Source: an uncultured Eubacteriales bacterium (GTDB taxonomy: Bacteria; Bacillota; Clostridia; Oscillospirales; CAG-382). Taken from it: 64,000 nt of DNA. Under the pieces are notes generated by a model. That model was not told the DNA's origin. It did no database searches and was given only the letters and a program-made list of their open reading frames with translations. Positions 60,998-64,000 of this stretch are shown here, one piece after another (the first letter of the stretch is position 1; every line of letters starts with the position of its first letter). The stretch is from NCBI GenBank assembly GCA_934502885.1, contig CAKSUT010000011.1:22096-86095 (forward strand), written 5' to 3'. The position numbers and the translations under genes were made by a program.

Positions 60998-61082
60998 TGT
61001 CAGTGCGTTTTTGCGAAATACGGAAAATGCGGTGCCGTCACACCCTCTCCGGAGAAAAGCTCCCCCGGCACATTTAGTTTAT

Positions 61083-61298
61083 TCAAAAGAGCGACGTTAA
61101 CGTAAACCATATCGCCGGAACGGCCGCCGCAAGCCCGAGTACAAGGCAGATTATCGCCCCGGTCTTTTTCGTCCCCTCCCGTCCGCTCTTTACGAACATC
61201 ACCACCGACGCCGCTATAAGCGCTATCGAGGCAATCACCGACGTCGCAAGGACGCATAAAAGCACAAGGTCAATAAGAAGTATCGATATAAAAGCCAT
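61083..61298 (-). CDS. Small membrane protein of unknown function
   Basis: This 71-residue protein is almost all membrane: two predicted helices (about 5-32 and 45-68) joined by a basic KSGREGTKKTG loop. I do not recognise a family. GGGGGGACTGAC before the ATG at 61298 decides the start over a longer frame. It is monocistronic, with a promoter upstream. Confidence 0.6.
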   Translation of the reverse strand: MAFISILLIDLVLLCVLATSVIASIALIAASVVMFVKSGREGTKKTGAIICLVLGLAAAVPAIWFTLTSLF

Positions 61299-61329
61299 GT
61301 CAGTCCCCCCTTTTTTTGTTACCGCATTC

Positions 61330-61358
61330 ATTCTATCACAAATCGGCCCGAATTGCAA
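61330..61358 (-). promoter_or_regulatory. Promoter of the small membrane protein gene
   Basis: On the minus strand TTGCAA and TAGAAT are 17 bases apart, 32 bases before the start. Confidence 0.65.
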
Positions 61359-61406
61359 GCACTTTGACAAAATTCTCCGATATGCCGAAAAATTAACAAA
61401 AATATA

Positions 61407-61435
61407 TTTAAATTACGACGATAGTATGATATCAT
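61407..61435 (+). promoter_or_regulatory. Possible promoter of the pduL operon
   Basis: TTTAAA and TATCAT are 17 bases apart, 65 bases before the pduL start; both boxes are imperfect. Confidence 0.4.
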
Positions 61436-61499
61436 ATACGGTAGATAAATGTGGTGACGCATTTTTGAATCGAATCTAAAAGAACAGGAGATAATAAAA

Positions 61500-62084
61500 A
61501 TGGCAAAAGTACTTGTAGAAACTTCCGCAAGACATGTTCACCTTTCCCGTGAACACGTTGAAATCCTTTTCGGCAAGGGTCATGAGCTTACCTTTAAGAA
61601 GGCTCTTTCCCAGCCCGGTCAGTTCGCCTGCGAAGAAAGAGTTACCGTCGTCGGCGCAAAGAATGAGATAAAGAACGTCATCATTCTCGGACCCGAAAGA
61701 AAGGCAACTCAGGTTGAGGTTTCCCTCACCGACGCAAGAACTCTCGGCGTTACGGCTCCCGTAAGAGAGTCCGGAGACATCGCCGGAAGCGGCGCCTGTA
61801 AGATAGTCGGACCTTGCGGAGAGGTCGAGATAACCGAGGGCGTTATCGCCGCAAAGCGTCACATTCATCTCACTCCCGAGGCGGCTGCCGAGTTCGGCGT
61901 TGAGGACAAGCAGATTGTCTGCGTAAAGATCGATTCCGAGGGCAGAAAGACGATATTCGGCGACGTTGTCGTAAGAGTAAGCGACAAGTTCTCGCCCGCT
62001 ATGCACATCGACACCGACGAGTCCAACGCCGCTTGCGCCGCTCCCGGTATGATGGGCGAAATTATCGTTAACTGCGGAAAGTAA
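61500..62084 (+). CDS. pduL: PduL-type phosphate acyltransferase
   Basis: PduL moves acetyl or propionyl groups between CoA and phosphate, replacing Pta. This 194-residue protein has the paired beta-barrel halves with zinc ligands in SARHVHLS (residues 9-16) and KRHIHLTPE near 119, and the closing MHIDTDESNAA. It lacks an encapsulation peptide and there are no microcompartment genes, so it is the stand-alone housekeeping form for ATP production. AGGAGATAATAA precedes the ATG. Confidence 0.95.
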   Translation: MAKVLVETSARHVHLSREHVEILFGKGHELTFKKALSQPGQFACEERVTVVGAKNEIKNVIILGPERKATQVEVSLTDARTLGVTAPVRESGDIAGSGACKIVGPCGEVEITEGVIAAKRHIHLTPEAAAEFGVEDKQIVCVKIDSEGRKTIFGDVVVRVSDKFSPAMHIDTDESNAACAAPGMMGEIIVNCGK

Positions 62085-62132
62085 TCGCACCGATTTTCAG
62101 TTTGCAAACATTTATGTAAAGGAGAAATAAAA

Positions 62133-62828
62133 ATGGCAGTATTATCACATGAAGTAGAATCTATGTGCGTCGTAGCCAAGGGTCCTCATCACGGTCCCGC
62201 TCCCATTCCCGAAGAGGGCAAGTGGGTCAAGGCTTACGAAATCAAGGACATTTCCGGTCTTTCCCACGGTATAGGCTGGTGCGCTCCTCAGCAGGGCACC
62301 TGCAAGCTCACCCTCAACGTAAAGAACGGTATCATCGAGGAAGCTCTCGTTGAGACCTGCGGCTGCTCCGGTATGACTCACTCTGCGGCTATGGCAGGTG
62401 AAATCCTTCAGGGCAAGACAATTCTCGAAGCTCTCAACACAGACCTCGTATGCGACGCAATCAACGTTGCAATGAGAGAGATCTTCAAGCAGCTCGTATA
62501 CGGAAGAACACAGACCGCTTTCTCCGAGGGCGGACTTCCCGTCGGCGCCTCCCTTGAGGACCTCGGCAAGGGACTTCGTTCTCAGGTCGGCACAATCTTC
62601 GCCACCAAGGAAAAGGGCGTAAGATACCTCGAAATGGCAGAGGGCTACATTCTCGAAATGGGTCTTGACGCAGACAACGAGGTTATCGGCTACAAGTTCG
62701 TACACCTCGGCAAGATGATGGACGCAATAAAGAAGGGCGTTGACCCCAAGGAAGCTTACGAGTCCAACGTTAAGACTTACGGTCGTTACGACGAAGCAGT
62801 CAAGTATATCGACCCGAGAAAGCAGTAA
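62133..62828 (+). CDS. NifU-like iron-sulfur cluster assembly scaffold family protein
   Basis: This 231-residue protein resembles IscU/NifU N-terminal scaffold domains, with candidate cluster Cys residues in GWCAPQQGTCKL (about 49-57) and VETCGCSGMTHSA (about 74-78). It differs from IscU in length and carries a C-terminal helical part (about 165-231). It lies 48 bases after pduL and 19 before the GGGtGRT gene, a pairing I recall from other Clostridia; its client is unknown. AAAGGAGAAATAAAA precedes the ATG. Confidence 0.85.
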   Translation: MAVLSHEVESMCVVAKGPHHGPAPIPEEGKWVKAYEIKDISGLSHGIGWCAPQQGTCKLTLNVKNGIIEEALVETCGCSGMTHSAAMAGEILQGKTILEALNTDLVCDAINVAMREIFKQLVYGRTQTAFSEGGLPVGASLEDLGKGLRSQVGTIFATKEKGVRYLEMAEGYILEMGLDADNEVIGYKFVHLGKMMDAIKKGVDPKEAYESNVKTYGRYDEAVKYIDPRKQ

Positions 62829-62847
62829 GAGTAAGGAGGTAGTATAA

Positions 62848-63855
62848 ATGTCTAACAACGTAGTATTTGAAGGAAAAGAAAGAAGAATGGCAGGCATTGA
62901 AAAGTGCCTTGCTGAATACGGCATTGCTGACCTCGAAGAAGCTCAGAAGATCTGTCTCGACAAGGGTATCAATGTTGACGAAATAGTAAAGGGCATTCAG
63001 CCCATCGCCTTCGACAACGCAAGCTGGGCGTACACACTCGGTGCGGCAGTTGCAATAAAGAAGGGCGTTAAGACCGCCGCAGACGCCGCAGAAGCTATCG
63101 GTATCGGACTTCAGGCATTCTGCATTCCCGGCTCTGTTGCACAGAACAGAAAGGTCGGCCTCGGTCACGGCAACCTTGCCGCAATGCTTCTCCGCGAAGA
63201 GACAAAGTGCTTCTGCTTCCTCGCAGGTCACGAGTCCTTTGCAGCCGCTGAAGGCGCTATCGGTATCGCAAGAACCGCAAACAAGGTAAGAAAAGAGCCG
63301 CTCAGAGTTATCCTCAACGGTCTCGGCAAGGACGCCGCATTCATCATCTCGAGAATCAACGGCTTCACCTATGTTCAGACCGACTACGACTTCTACAACG
63401 ACGAGCTCAAGATCGTAAAGGAGAAGGCATACTCGAACGGCGACAAGGCAAAGGTAAAGTGCTACGGTGCGAACGACGTTCTCGAAGGCGTTGCAATCAT
63501 GCGTCACGAGGGTGTCGACGTATCGATCACCGGCAACTCCACCAACCCGACAAGATTCCAGCACCTCGTAGCCGGCACTTACAAGAAGTGGGCAAACGAG
63601 AACGGCAAGAAGTACTTCTCCGTTGCCTCCGGCGGCGGCACGGGCAGAACGCTTCATCCCGACAACATGGGCGCAGGTCCTGCTTCCTACGGTCTTACCG
63701 ACTCCATGGGCAGAATGCACGGCGACGCTCAGTTCGCAGGTTCGTCCTCCGTTCCGGCGCACGTTGAGATGATGGGTCTTATCGGTATGGGCAACAACCC
63801 GATGGTAGGCGCAACGGTTGCTGTTGCTGTTGCGGTCGAGGAAGCTACCAAGTAA
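62848..63855 (+). CDS. GGGtGRT protein of unknown function
   Basis: This 335-residue protein carries the name-giving motif SGGGTGRTLHPDN (about residues 265-277), plus GHGNLAAMLLREETKCFCFLAGHESFAAAEGAIGIARTANK and a Gly/Ala/Val-rich C-terminus. The family is conserved in anaerobic Firmicutes and has no assigned function; its constant link to a Fe-S scaffold-like gene suggests a cluster-bearing or cluster-handling role. AAGGAGGTAGTATAA precedes the ATG, a very strong site, and a terminator follows. Confidence 0.88.
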   Translation: MSNNVVFEGKERRMAGIEKCLAEYGIADLEEAQKICLDKGINVDEIVKGIQPIAFDNASWAYTLGAAVAIKKGVKTAADAAEAIGIGLQAFCIPGSVAQNRKVGLGHGNLAAMLLREETKCFCFLAGHESFAAAEGAIGIARTANKVRKEPLRVILNGLGKDAAFIISRINGFTYVQTDYDFYNDELKIVKEKAYSNGDKAKVKCYGANDVLEGVAIMRHEGVDVSITGNSTNPTRFQHLVAGTYKKWANENGKKYFSVASGGGTGRTLHPDNMGAGPASYGLTDSMGRMHGDAQFAGSSSVPAHVEMMGLIGMGNNPMVGATVAVAVAVEEATK

Positions 63856-63887
63856 TAAATCCTCTCCGATATTCAATATGAAACCCG

Positions 63888-63918
63888 ACCTCCGAGGCTC
63901 TCCCTCGGGGGTTTTTTT
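63888..63918 (+). terminator. Terminator of the pduL operon
   Basis: A 10 bp stem (63888-63897 with 63903-63912) is followed by a run of seven T. Confidence 0.92.
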
Positions 63919-63982
63919 AACAAAATTGTAGTTTTGTCAATGATGTGAGACCAAAGATTTTGAAAAAACAAAAGAGTTCAAA

Positions 63983-63995
63983 GGGAGGTAAATTG
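63983..63995 (+). promoter_or_regulatory. Strong ribosome binding site at the window edge
   Basis: GGGAGG at 63983-63988 is followed by TAAA and a TTG at 63993-63995 that may start a gene running out of the window. Only eight bases are visible, so this is tentative. Confidence 0.3.
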
Positions 63996-64000
63996 CCCCG

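Noticed and set aside
61500..63855. Bacterial microcompartment operon
   Set aside because: PduL is often part of one, but there is no shell protein gene, no encapsulation peptide on PduL and no signature diol or ethanolamine enzyme.

Overview
The window looks like a chromosomal segment of an uncultured or gut-type member of the Clostridia (Firmicutes). The grounds are G-rich Shine-Dalgarno sites, consensus sigma-A promoters with 17 bp spacers, a T-box leader on pheS, the ylxM-ffh-rpsP-khpA and lepB-rbgA-rnhB-yraN blocks, a five-gene split glutamate synthase, and a PduL/Fe-S scaffold/GGGtGRT operon. No rRNA, tRNA, CRISPR array, transposase or phage gene was seen.

Layout. 1-3.5 kb: end of an unknown gene, then a minus-strand ylxM-ffh-rpsP-khpA-acetyltransferase block. 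3.5-17.4 kb: a glycan region with GH29 fucosidase, GH2 and GH36-like glycosidases, a GH109-like and another Gfo/Idh/MocA protein, a DMT transporter and three AraC regulators, with YgjV and a CorC/HlyC-type protein inserted. 18.2-30.9 kb: secreted CAP protein, FtsH, a sugar isomerase-like TIM barrel, threonine synthase, and the lepB-rbgA-rnhB-yraN-dipeptidase-thrC run. 28.7-32.4 kb: a TAXI-type TRAP transporter with its DUF1850 partner. 32.6-44.8 kb: an AraC regulator and L-rhamnose mutarotase diverge from a tight ten-gene plus-strand operon for sugar or sugar-acid breakdown. 45.0-50.1 kb: split glutamate synthase behind a very short attenuator. 50.8-55.7 kb: T-box-pheS-yitT-pheT. 55.9-60.9 kb: AraC regulator and a large secreted GH2 enzyme with discoidin and dockerin domains. 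61.1-63.9 kb: small membrane protein and the pduL operon.

How it fits together. Secreted or cytoplasmic glycosidases would release fucose, galactose and related sugars. AraC regulators, most divergent from their targets, would sense them. The large operon offers two routes: isomerase, PfkB kinase and class II aldolase; or oxidation, dehydration and a KDPG-type aldolase, finished by aldehyde dehydrogenase and glycerate kinase. The dehydration step is the interesting one, because the only candidate is an enolase paralogue that has kept its metal site but lost several enolase catalytic residues.

The other standout is a dispersed intergenic element present four times. Each copy lies just downstream of a minus-strand gene, and its hairpin positions are kept while the stem sequences change together.
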